In this document: positions 42,584 to 49,709 of the stretch, one piece after another
Position numbering within the stretch: the first letter of the stretch is position 1
Layout: every line of letters begins with the position of its first letter
Source: Halanaerobium kushneri
GTDB taxonomy: Bacteria; Bacillota; Halanaerobiia; Halanaerobiales; Halanaerobiaceae
Direction: 5' to 3'
Assembly: GCF_900156285.1 (NCBI RefSeq)
Contig: NZ_FTNC01000005.1
Location: 62,001-126,000, forward strand
Length of the DNA stretch: 64,000 nt
Notes under the pieces: model-generated
Database searches by the model: none
Seen by the model: the letters and a program-made list of their open reading frames with translations, nothing else
What the model was told of the DNA's origin: nothing
Made by a program: the position numbers and the translations under genes

Positions 42584-43105
42584 ATAAAACTCAAAACAAG
42601 ACAGATCGTGATTGCTGGTATGCTGGGAGCTATTTCTATTATATTAGGTGCTACTGGATTGGGCTTAATTCCCTGGCCAAGCGCAGCCGGACATGCAACG
42701 ATAATGCACCTGCCGGCTATTTTGGGAGGGATTATTGAAGGTCCGATTGTAGGTCTTCTAATTGGTTTGATTTTTGGTATTTTTAGTTTTATTAGGGCGA
42801 CAAATCCGATTTTTGCTGACCCGATTATTGCTATATTACCGCGTTTGTTTATTGGAGTGGCTGCTTATTATGCCTATCAATCAACAAAAAAATTAAACCA
42901 GAGTACTTCTTTAATACTGGCTGGAGCAGTTGGTACTATTGTCAATACAGCCGGTGTTTTAACTCTGGCCGTAATCAGAGGTTATTTACCTTTAAGTGCT
43001 GCTCTGGCTGTTGCTGCTACAAATGGAATACCTGAAATAATTGTAGCTGCAGTATTTTCGTTGATTATCGGCAAAGCTTTGATTAACTTTCAAAAGAATA
43101 ATTAG
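42584..43105 (+). CDS. ECF transporter S-component, probable AUA start codon
   Basis: The 173-residue protein has about six helices. LKTRQIVIAGMLGAISIILG followed by ATGLGLIPWPSAAGHATIMH and PAILGGIIEGPIVGLLIG is the pattern of vitamin-type S-components. Conserved KLKTRQ-type N-termini in this family start directly with Met, but here no ATG, GTG or TTG precedes KLKTRQ before the in-frame TAG at 42542-42544. AUA 42584 lies exactly 8 nt after GGAGG. GTG 42608 is possible but would remove conserved residues and has no ribosome-binding site. The substrate is unknown. A terminator follows closely. Confidence 0.85.
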   Translation: MKLKTRQIVIAGMLGAISIILGATGLGLIPWPSAAGHATIMHLPAILGGIIEGPIVGLLIGLIFGIFSFIRATNPIFADPIIAILPRLFIGVAAYYAYQSTKKLNQSTSLILAGAVGTIVNTAGVLTLAVIRGYLPLSAALAVAATNGIPEIIVAAVFSLIIGKALINFQKNN

Positions 43106-43110
43106 AATAA

Positions 43111-43140
43111 AAGACTGAAGCAGCTGCTTCAGTCTTTTTT
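43111..43140 (+). terminator. Terminator after the ECF S-component gene
   Basis: AAGACTGAAGCAG and CTGCTTCAGTCTT form a perfect 13-bp stem, followed by TTTT. Confidence 0.92.
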
Positions 43141-43168
43141 GACTTAATTGTTCCAGATAAGGTATAAT
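43139..43168 (+). promoter_or_regulatory. Promoter of the unknown two-gene operon
   Basis: TTGACT (43139-43144), 18 nt, TATAAT (43163-43168). The -35 overlaps the U-tract of the preceding terminator, a compact arrangement. Confidence 0.65.
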
Positions 43169-43182
43169 ATAATATATAGATT

Positions 43183-43225
43183 AGGAGTGTTTAACTCCAT
43201 TTGAGGCTTGAGAGGAGGAGTTAAA
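43183..43225 (+). promoter_or_regulatory. Mutually exclusive leader hairpins covering the ribosome-binding site
   Basis: TTTAACTCC (43190-43198) is a perfect 9-nt complement of GGAGTTAAA (43217-43225), which holds the Shine-Dalgarno and abuts ATG 43226. The same ACTCC can pair with upstream GGAGT (43184-43188) in a tight hairpin with loop GTTTA. The two folds compete, so the leader could act as a translational switch. Confidence 0.5.
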
Positions 43226-43963
43226 ATGAAAGATAAGCAGAGAATTAAAGAAGTGCTGGAAAATACTGAGATATTGCTTGAGCCAGACGATTTAATTTCT
43301 ACCGAACATGATACAACTCTCCACTATTATGTAATCAGCAGGCCATATTATCTTGATGAATTTCCGGAGGAAGGACCCGAAACAAAGGTTCGCGAAGGGA
43401 AAATAACCTGGGAAAAGCCAAAACTTTTAACTCCGGATTATATGATAAATATGAGTGGGTTTAGTGGTGAAGCAAAAAAAGCAATGCAAATGATTGCCCG
43501 CGAAAATCCAGATCTTGCCGGTTTACTTTATAAGATGAACTATAAAAAGCAGTCAATTAGTACCTTTACTATTGGCAGAGAAATTGAGGCTGCTGAAGCT
43601 GAAATACGGGAAGAAATAGATGAGAATGATAATAACTTAACAGTAATTATTAAAGGTGTAGATGAACTCTGGGATGTTTCGCTGATGAAATTTATTCAGA
43701 CTCTAATGTTAAAAAGTGCCTATAAATCTCAACTTCCAGATTATGAAGAAAAGGGATTTTTAAGCACAGATGATAATGGTTACTCTGTAGTTACCAGAAA
43801 TCTCGAAGGACTGCCAATTGCAGCCAGTGAAGAGATCGAAAAAATGTTTGAGATGGTTAAAAATGGGGATGAAGATCCTGCTCGATTGAAGCAGGAGCTT
43901 GATCGCTGGGGAGTTTTTAATGCATATCAGGATAGATTTTTTGATCTTTTTAGGGAGGACTGA
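43226..43963 (+). CDS. Protein of unknown function, first of an operon pair
   Basis: I do not recognise this 245-residue soluble, acidic protein. Visible are a hydrophobic-aromatic N-terminal part (HYYVISRPYYLDEFPEEGPE), PDYMINMSGFSGEAKKAMQM near residue 80, a charged EIEAAEAEIREEIDENDNN stretch near 125, and an aromatic C-terminus ending FFDLFRED. There is no signal peptide or membrane helix. TTG 43208 precedes the ribosome-binding site; ATG 43226 follows GAGGAGG and is chosen. The next gene starts 5 nt after its stop, so the two probably work together. Confidence 0.7.
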   Translation: MKDKQRIKEVLENTEILLEPDDLISTEHDTTLHYYVISRPYYLDEFPEEGPETKVREGKITWEKPKLLTPDYMINMSGFSGEAKKAMQMIARENPDLAGLLYKMNYKKQSISTFTIGREIEAAEAEIREEIDENDNNLTVIIKGVDELWDVSLMKFIQTLMLKSAYKSQLPDYEEKGFLSTDDNGYSVVTRNLEGLPIAASEEIEKMFEMVKNGDEDPARLKQELDRWGVFNAYQDRFFDLFRED

Positions 43964-43968
43964 TAATA

Positions 43969-44547
43969 ATGAAAAGTGCTTATGAGATTGCAATGGAAAG
44001 AGCCGATGAAGTTTATGGAACAGGTGATAGGGAGGTAAACTCTCTCGAAATTAGGGAAGAGCTAAAAGATATTATGGCTCCGTTTTTTAAAGAAGAGATG
44101 GATGCTGAAGGCTTATGGCATAAGTTAGAAAATAAAGGGGAAGCTTATTTAAAAGAAGCTCAGTTGATGTTAATTGAATCTATTGGACTTCGTAATTCTT
44201 CTGAACAGATAAAAAGACGGAAAGAGGCTGTGGTTGCTGTTGAATCACTTAAGGAAAGTGCTAATACAACTTTTTTCGAAAAGCAGTTTACTCAGGCTCA
44301 AAGTTTACAACAGCAGTATCAGACTCAGAAAAAACAGCTTGATGAGCAGGTTAAACAGCATTTAGAACAGGCACAGGGACAGGGTCAGAATCCTCTGGCT
44401 GCTGCTCAGGGTGGTAATAATCAGGGGCAGAATGGAATGAATGCTCAGATGAGACAGCAGTTAGCACAGAAAGTTTCCGAATTTCAGGAAGGCTATAATA
44501 AAAGATTTACTAAACTAATAAAGAAAATGAAAACTGAGATAGAATAA
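43969..44547 (+). CDS. Protein of unknown function with Gln-rich coiled coil
   Basis: The 192-residue acidic protein is predicted all-helical. The central part (about 95-150) is Gln-rich coiled coil (QAQSLQQQYQTQKKQLDEQ) followed by a Gly/Asn/Gln-rich linker (GQGQNPLAAAQGGNNQGQNG) and a final basic helix ending KKMKTEIE. No enzymatic motif is seen. I recall similar proteins grouped as DUF6657 in anaerobes but am unsure. It is translated 5 nt after the preceding unknown gene, behind GGGAGG, and closed by a terminator. Confidence 0.7.
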   Translation: MKSAYEIAMERADEVYGTGDREVNSLEIREELKDIMAPFFKEEMDAEGLWHKLENKGEAYLKEAQLMLIESIGLRNSSEQIKRRKEAVVAVESLKESANTTFFEKQFTQAQSLQQQYQTQKKQLDEQVKQHLEQAQGQGQNPLAAAQGGNNQGQNGMNAQMRQQLAQKVSEFQEGYNKRFTKLIKKMKTEIE

Positions 44548-44606
44548 TTTGGAAGATTTAATTAAATAATATTTAAGAAAAACTTAAAAATTTAAATTAA
44601 ATTTTA

Positions 44607-44637
44607 AAAATCCGGCCTTTTAGTCGGATTTTTTTAC
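44607..44637 (+). terminator. Terminator of the unknown two-gene operon
   Basis: AAATCCG pairs with CGGATTT around GCCTTTTAGT, followed by TTTTT. Confidence 0.8.
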
Positions 44638-44795
44638 TTTTAAAGCTAAAAATAAACAGGAAAACTTTAATCAAGCTAGAATAATATATTAAGAAGATAT
44701 TTAGATAACAGGAATTTGTTAATTTTATCTATAAAATTAAGGTTTTTAAGGAAAAATTTACATGCGACTGATATCGTCAGGATGGAGGCTATGTA

Positions 44796-45398
44796 ATGAT
44801 TAAAAATATAGTATTTGATCTGGGAAATGTTCTGCTTGATTTTAAACCTGATCTTTATTTAGGAGAACTGGGTTACAGTGAACAAATAAAGTCACAACTT
44901 ATGTCAGAGATTTTCGCAAGCGAAGAATGGCTGCAGCTTGACCGGGGAACTATTACTCAAAAACAGGCAGTAGAAAAATGGCAGCAGCGAAATCCTGAAA
45001 TTAAAAATTTGATTGCAGATGTTATGGAGGGTTGGGAAAGAATTCTGACTTTGAAAGAAGACACTCTGAAAATCATAAAGTCTCTGGCACAACAAAAGTA
45101 CAATTTATATATATTATCTAACTTTCAGAAAAAGGCCTTTGATTATATCAGCAGCGAATATGATTTTTTTAAGTATTTTGATGGACAGGTGATTTCGGCA
45201 GAAATTGGAATGATTAAACCTGAGGCTGAAATCTATGAACATCTTTTAGATAAATTTGATCTAAAAGCATCACAGACATTGTTTATTGATGATTCTAAAC
45301 CAAATATTAAAGCAGCACTTAAAAAGGGAATTAGGGTCATTCATTTTACTGATGCTGAAAATTTAAAAGAAGAATTAAAATTATACCTCAGGGAGTGA
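44796..45398 (+). CDS. HAD-IA family phosphatase, YihX-like
   Basis: The 200-residue enzyme begins with VFDLGNVLLDF, the HAD nucleophile motif in the DxGN form of YihX-type phosphatases, and has LYILSNF (motif II Ser/Thr region), GMIKPEAEIYEHLL (motif III Lys) and TLFIDDSKPNIKAA (motif IV acids). E. coli YihX hydrolyses glucose-1-phosphate; the substrate here is unproven. ATG lies 8 nt after GGATGGAGG. Its stop is 5 nt before the phosphate-transport regulator gene. Confidence 0.85.
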   Translation: MIKNIVFDLGNVLLDFKPDLYLGELGYSEQIKSQLMSEIFASEEWLQLDRGTITQKQAVEKWQQRNPEIKNLIADVMEGWERILTLKEDTLKIIKSLAQQKYNLYILSNFQKKAFDYISSEYDFFKYFDGQVISAEIGMIKPEAEIYEHLLDKFDLKASQTLFIDDSKPNIKAALKKGIRVIHFTDAENLKEELKLYLRE

Positions 45399-45403
45399 CA
45401 ATT

Positions 45404-46060
45404 ATGCCTCACATTTTATTTGGCCGTTCCAGAGAACTGGAAATTGAAATTACAGAATATTTAGATCTTGTTAATCGAGGGGCTCTGACTTTTAAAAGAG
45501 ATTTGAAAAGGTATATCCAGAAAGATTTTAATCTTTTTGAGGAATCTCTAACTGATATTAAAAAGATTGAAAATAATGCGGATGAGCATCAAAAAGATAT
45601 TAAATATAAGTTATATAAATATATGTTGATTCCGGAATCAAGGGCTGATGTTTTGAATATTATTGAAGAAATTGATACAATAACTGACCTGGCAAAGGAA
45701 GTTATTTATGAGATCTCTATTGAAAAACCAGTGATTCCAGAAGAATTAGAAAGTGATTTTTTAGAACTTGTAGAAAATAGTTCTGAGGCAGTAGATATGC
45801 TGGTTAAATCAGTTCGAGCTTTTTTTGAAGAGATTTCTCAGGTTAATGATTATGTAAATAAGGTACATTTTTATGAGCATCAGGCAGACAAAAATGAGGA
45901 ACGACTAAAAAGAAAAATATTCTCTGATCAATGCAAGGAGATTGATATTGCCTATAAGCTGCAGCTACGATATTTTATTGAAGAAATTGCTGCTTTATCT
46001 GACCAGGCAGAAATGGTAAGTGAAGATGTTTCTGTGGCAGCTGTTAAGAGAAGAATTTAA
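45404..46060 (+). CDS. PhoU-like DUF47 protein, partner of the phosphate transporter
   Basis: The 218-residue all-helical cytoplasmic protein of the DUF47 family resembles PhoU. Motifs are acidic and conserved: IENNADEHQKDIKYKLYK near residue 60 and FYEHQADKNEERLKRKIF near 160, the metal-binding E-x-x-x-D type positions of the PhoU fold. GTG 45395 overlaps the Shine-Dalgarno; ATG 45404 lies 9 nt after AGGGAG. DUF47 genes next to PiT transporters usually regulate phosphate uptake, which fits the next gene at 23 nt. Confidence 0.88.
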   Translation: MPHILFGRSRELEIEITEYLDLVNRGALTFKRDLKRYIQKDFNLFEESLTDIKKIENNADEHQKDIKYKLYKYMLIPESRADVLNIIEEIDTITDLAKEVIYEISIEKPVIPEELESDFLELVENSSEAVDMLVKSVRAFFEEISQVNDYVNKVHFYEHQADKNEERLKRKIFSDQCKEIDIAYKLQLRYFIEEIAALSDQAEMVSEDVSVAAVKRRI

Positions 46061-46083
46061 ACTAGTAAATGGTGGTGTGAAAA

Positions 46084-47127
46084 ATGATTGAAGTTATTAT
46101 CTATCTCTCCAGTGGTCTATTTTTAGGCTGGTCATTAGGTGCCAATGATGCGGCAAATATTTTTGGAACCGCGGTGGGCAGCAGGATGCTTAAATTTTCA
46201 ACAGCTGCTTTAATCATGACAGTATTTGTAATTTTGGGTTCAGTAGTCAGTGGTGCGGGGGCTTCAAATACTCTTGGAGCTCTGGGACAGGTTGGGACCC
46301 TACCGGCAGCATTTGTAGTTGCTTTTGCAGCAGCAGTTGCAGTTTCCTGGATGACAAAATTGAGTTTGCCAGTGTCTACATCTCATTCGATCGTTGGAGG
46401 AATAATAGGCTGGAATCTTTATTCCGGTTTTGCAACTGATCTCAGTGTGTTAAGGGAAATAGTTGGTGCCTGGATATTTTCTCCAGTACTTTCGGCTTTT
46501 TTTGCTGTGATTTTATATTTTATCTTCAAAAAATGGCTCAATAATGCTAAAATTCATCTTTTGCAGCTTGATTTTTATACCCGCTGGGGATTATTAATTG
46601 TAGGTGCTTTTGGAGCTTATTCTCTCGGGGCTAATAATATTGCTAATGTAATGGGAGTTTTTACTGGAATTATGAATATTCCGGATTATAATTTGGGTAT
46701 CTTTACTTTTAGTGGGGCCCAGCAATTATTTTTGCTTGGGGGTATTGCTATCTCGGTGGGAGTAGTTACTTATTCAAAAAAAGTTATGCTAACTGTTGGC
46801 TCGAATATTATGGATATTTCACCTGTAGGAGCTTTTATTGTAGTACTGGCAAGTTCAACTACTCTTTTTATTTTCGCTTCAGCCAGTCTTAAAAATTTTC
46901 TGATTATGCTTGGCCTACCTTCTTTACCACTGGTACCAGTATCAAGTTCTCAGGCAGTTGTGGGAGCCGTACTGGGACTGGGTCTCGCTAAAGGTGGTCG
47001 AAATATTAATTTTAAATTACTCGGTAAAATTGGTGCTGGTTGGGTATTGACTCCAATTACAGCTGCAGTGATTTCATTTTTCTTACTGTTTTTTATGCAG
47101 AATGTCTTTATCAGGTCAGTAGTTTAA
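46084..47127 (+). CDS. Inorganic phosphate transporter, PiT family
   Basis: The 347-residue inner-membrane protein has about ten helices. The duplicated PiT signatures are visible: GANDAANIFGTAVGSRML near residue 20 and GANNIANVMGVFTG near residue 183, plus LPVSTSHSIVGGIIG and VPVSSSQAVVGAVLG. It takes up phosphate with H+ or Na+; in a halophile Na+ is plausible but not shown. It follows the DUF47 gene by 23 nt behind GGTGG, the usual PiT/DUF47 arrangement. Confidence 0.93.
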   Translation: MIEVIIYLSSGLFLGWSLGANDAANIFGTAVGSRMLKFSTAALIMTVFVILGSVVSGAGASNTLGALGQVGTLPAAFVVAFAAAVAVSWMTKLSLPVSTSHSIVGGIIGWNLYSGFATDLSVLREIVGAWIFSPVLSAFFAVILYFIFKKWLNNAKIHLLQLDFYTRWGLLIVGAFGAYSLGANNIANVMGVFTGIMNIPDYNLGIFTFSGAQQLFLLGGIAISVGVVTYSKKVMLTVGSNIMDISPVGAFIVVLASSTTLFIFASASLKNFLIMLGLPSLPLVPVSSSQAVVGAVLGLGLAKGGRNINFKLLGKIGAGWVLTPITAAVISFFLLFFMQNVFIRSVV

Positions 47128-47207
47128 AATTACGGTTTAGCTGCTGATATTTTCAGTAACTTAGATTATAATATCGATAAGATAATAAGATTTAAAGAGG
47201 TGATTAA

Positions 47208-48551
47208 ATGTTTGAAGATATTCAGCTGGAAAATTATCTGCAGCTGATAATTGATAAAATACAGAATAATCTTTTGGTCTGGGCAAACTTAATTGAACTA
47301 ATCATTTTTGCTGCAATTACTGTAAGTGCATTTTTCATATCTAAATTTTTATATAGTCATGTTGATGATTTGCTGGGAAAAATTAATGCTTTAAAAGAAC
47401 GCAAAAAAATAAGGATTCTTGATAAATTATTATTTCCTTTAGTTTTAATGATTTTAATTGGTCTTTATTATGTTATTGCGGCAGCCTTTAATTTACCATT
47501 TGTGATTATCAGTATCTTTGGTAATTTAGTTTCTGCCTGGTTAATAGTTAAAGCGATTAGTTTGTTTTTTCCCCGGAATAAAATGTTTCGTTTTTTATCA
47601 TTTTTAATCTGGATAATTGCAGCTTTAAGGATTCTAAATATTTATCAGGAAACTCTAAACTTACTTGACAGTCTTGCTTTTAACAGTGGTAACTTAAGAA
47701 TCTCTCTGCTGCTTATTATTAAAGCCATTATTATTTTTAGTATCTTATTCTGGTTGGCTGGTAAAGTCAGCAGGATTGTTACTTCCAGAATTGACAGCAG
47801 TGATGGTTTAACACCTTCGATTAAAGTGCTTTTGAATAAGATTTCCAAGTTTTTAATTTTCACATCTGCTGTTTTATTTACTCTGAGTGCTGTAGGAATA
47901 GACTTAAGTGCCTTTGCCTTCCTTGGTGGTGCTATTGGTGTTGGTCTTGGTTTTGGACTACAGAAAATAGTTTCCAATTTTATTAGTGGAATAATTATTC
48001 TCGTTGACAAATCAATTAAGCCTGGAGATGTTGTAGAAATAGGAAATGTATATGGATGGGTTAGAAAACTTGATACCCGTTTTGTTTCTGTAGTAACAAG
48101 ATCTGGAAAGGAATACTTAATTCCAAATGAAGATTTTATTACTAAAGAAGTTATAAACTGGTCTTACAGTGATGAGCTGGTCCGGGTTGAGGCAGAGGTT
48201 GGAGTTTCTTATAATAGTGATTTAAGACAGGTTGAAAAACTAATGATGCAAGCTATAGAAGAGAAGGATAGAATTTTAAGTGATCCGGCCCCCAATGTTC
48301 TTTTAATGGGCTTTGGAGATAGTTCGGTGAATTTTGAACTTCGTTTTTGGATCAGTGATCCCCGAAATGGAATTCAGAATATTAGAAGTGAAATTTTAAT
48401 GTCAATCTGGGATAACTTTAAAGAACATGATATTGAAATTCCATTTCCTCAACAGGATTATCATCTGCGGTCACTTCCGGAAGATGTAAATGAATATTTA
48501 AAATCACAATTTAAAGAAAAAAATGCAAATAAGGAGGCTAACTATGAGTAA
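47208..48551 (+). CDS. Mechanosensitive ion channel, MscS family
   Basis: The 447-residue channel has about five or six hydrophobic helices (residues 25-255). The pore helix reads FAFLGGAIGVGLGFGLQKIVS, with the Gly/Ala packing pattern of MscS TM3, followed by the beta domain (IKPGDVVEIGNVYGWVRKLD, YLIPNEDFI) and the alpha/beta cage domain ending FPQQDYHLR. It releases solutes on hypo-osmotic shock, important for a halophile. The DJ-1-like gene begins inside its last 8 nt. Confidence 0.92.
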   Translation: MFEDIQLENYLQLIIDKIQNNLLVWANLIELIIFAAITVSAFFISKFLYSHVDDLLGKINALKERKKIRILDKLLFPLVLMILIGLYYVIAAAFNLPFVIISIFGNLVSAWLIVKAISLFFPRNKMFRFLSFLIWIIAALRILNIYQETLNLLDSLAFNSGNLRISLLLIIKAIIIFSILFWLAGKVSRIVTSRIDSSDGLTPSIKVLLNKISKFLIFTSAVLFTLSAVGIDLSAFAFLGGAIGVGLGFGLQKIVSNFISGIIILVDKSIKPGDVVEIGNVYGWVRKLDTRFVSVVTRSGKEYLIPNEDFITKEVINWSYSDELVRVEAEVGVSYNSDLRQVEKLMMQAIEEKDRILSDPAPNVLLMGFGDSSVNFELRFWISDPRNGIQNIRSEILMSIWDNFKEHDIEIPFPQQDYHLRSLPEDVNEYLKSQFKEKNANKEANYE

Positions 48552-49089
48552 AATTTTAATTCCTTTAGCAGCTGGTTTCGAAGAAATTGAAGCAGTGACA
48601 AATATTGATGTTTTAAGAAGAGCAGGAATGGATGTAATTACTGCTGGAATTGGTAGTAAGCAGATTGAAGGTGATCATGGTATTAAGATAGAGACAGATA
48701 CAGAAATATCAGAGTTAAGTGCTGATGATATCTCTGCTGTCGTTTTACCAGGAGGAATGCCTGGAGCAGCAAATTTAAGAAATAGCGCTGAGCTTTTAAA
48801 ATTAATTAGAGCAGTTAATGATAAAGGAAATCTATGTGCGGCAGTCTGTGCTGCTCCAATTGTGTTGGAGGCAGCGGGGATTCTGGAAGGGAAAAATGCA
48901 ACTAGTTATCCCGGCTTTGGTGATCAAATGCAGTCAGCAAATTACCGAGAAGAAAGAGTAGTAATTGATGATAATATAATCACCGGCAGAGGCCCGGGAG
49001 TAGCAATGGAATTTGCGTTAACTATAGTGGAATATCTGCTGAATGGAAAAGAGCGAGTGGAGCTAGAAAAAGCAATGCTGGTTAAATAA
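48544..49089 (+). CDS. DJ-1/PfpI family protein
   Basis: The 181-residue single-domain protein of the DJ-1 family (YajL/ThiJ type) has KILIPLAAGFEEIEAVTNID at the start with the conserved Glu, VLPGGMPGAANL, and the nucleophile elbow NLCAAVCAAPIVLEAAG with Cys near residue 102. Members act as deglycases or stress chaperones. ATG 48544 lies 8 nt after AGGAGG, both within the end of the MscS gene. Co-expression with the osmotic channel may reflect a general stress role. Confidence 0.9.
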   Translation: MSKILIPLAAGFEEIEAVTNIDVLRRAGMDVITAGIGSKQIEGDHGIKIETDTEISELSADDISAVVLPGGMPGAANLRNSAELLKLIRAVNDKGNLCAAVCAAPIVLEAAGILEGKNATSYPGFGDQMQSANYREERVVIDDNIITGRGPGVAMEFALTIVEYLLNGKERVELEKAMLVK

Positions 49090-49099
49090 GAAGATTTAA

Positions 49100-49140
49100 T
49101 TAATACATCTCCCCCTTTTGAAAAGGGGGAGATGTATTAA
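49100..49140. repeat. 41-nt near-perfect palindrome after the DJ-1 gene
   Basis: Arms 49100-49119 and 49121-49140 are perfectly complementary (20 nt each) around one G; the core is CCCCCTTTT-G-AAAAGGGGG. No U-tract follows, so it is a very stable hairpin or bidirectional end signal rather than a classic terminator. Confidence 0.75.
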
Positions 49141-49185
49141 TAGTGACTATTTTAAAACAGTTTTTGCTGTGAGCGAAAATTTTTA

Positions 49186-49203
49186 TCTAACAAAAAAGTT
49201 AGA
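49186..49203. promoter_or_regulatory. Palindrome upstream of the formate dehydrogenase operon
   Basis: TCTAAC-AAAAAA-GTTAGA has 6+6 symmetry and lies 32 nt before the first start codon. It could be an operator or a leader hairpin. It differs from the Rex consensus. Confidence 0.35.
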
Positions 49204-49234
49204 AGATTAAAAAAATGAGTTAAGGGGGAGTAAA

Positions 49235-49693
49235 ATGGCAGTAATTAAATTGAGTGCACTTGATCATATTTTTGAAAAATATGAAGAGAAAAAAGGTAAT
49301 TTGATCCCTGTCCTCCATGATATTCAGGAAGAAATAGGTTATCTTCCGGTTGAAGTTCAGCGCTATGCCAGTAAAAAGCTGGGAGTTGCTATGAGTAAAA
49401 TTTATGGAGTTATAAGTTTTTATTCTTTTTTTACTACAGAACCCAAAGGTGAGCATACAATTGGTGTCTGTATGGGAACAGCCTGCTATGTTAAAGGGGC
49501 AGAAGATATTTTAAATAGACTAAAAGAAGAATTAGAAATTGAGACAGGCCAGACAACTGCTGATAATAAATTTACGATGACTGTAACTCGCTGTCTGGGG
49601 ACCTGCAGTATGGCGCCAGTAATTATGATTGATGAACAGGTACATGGTAATCTTACAGCAGCAAAAATTCCAGAAGTAATTAATAAATATTAA
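49235..49693 (+). CDS. NuoE-like [2Fe-2S] subunit of NAD-dependent formate dehydrogenase
   Basis: The 152-residue thioredoxin-fold protein carries one [2Fe-2S] cluster: Cys in VCMGTACYVKG near residues 82-87 and in TRCLGTCSMAP near 122-126. It matches the NuoE/HymA/HndA family, electron carriers to the flavin subunit. ATG lies after GGGGGAG. It is first in a three-gene operon with the NuoF-like flavoprotein (17-nt gap) and the catalytic formate dehydrogenase, so its role is in NADH-linked formate oxidation or CO2 reduction. Confidence 0.92.
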   Translation: MAVIKLSALDHIFEKYEEKKGNLIPVLHDIQEEIGYLPVEVQRYASKKLGVAMSKIYGVISFYSFFTTEPKGEHTIGVCMGTACYVKGAEDILNRLKEELEIETGQTTADNKFTMTVTRCLGTCSMAPVIMIDEQVHGNLTAAKIPEVINKY

Positions 49694-49709
49694 TAATTGA
49701 GGTGTAAAA

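Noticed and set aside
49186-49203. Rex redox-repressor site
   Set aside because: The consensus in Firmicutes is TTGTTAA-N4-TTAACAA-like; TCTAAC-N6-GTTAGA differs in both arms and spacing, so only a generic palindrome is reported.
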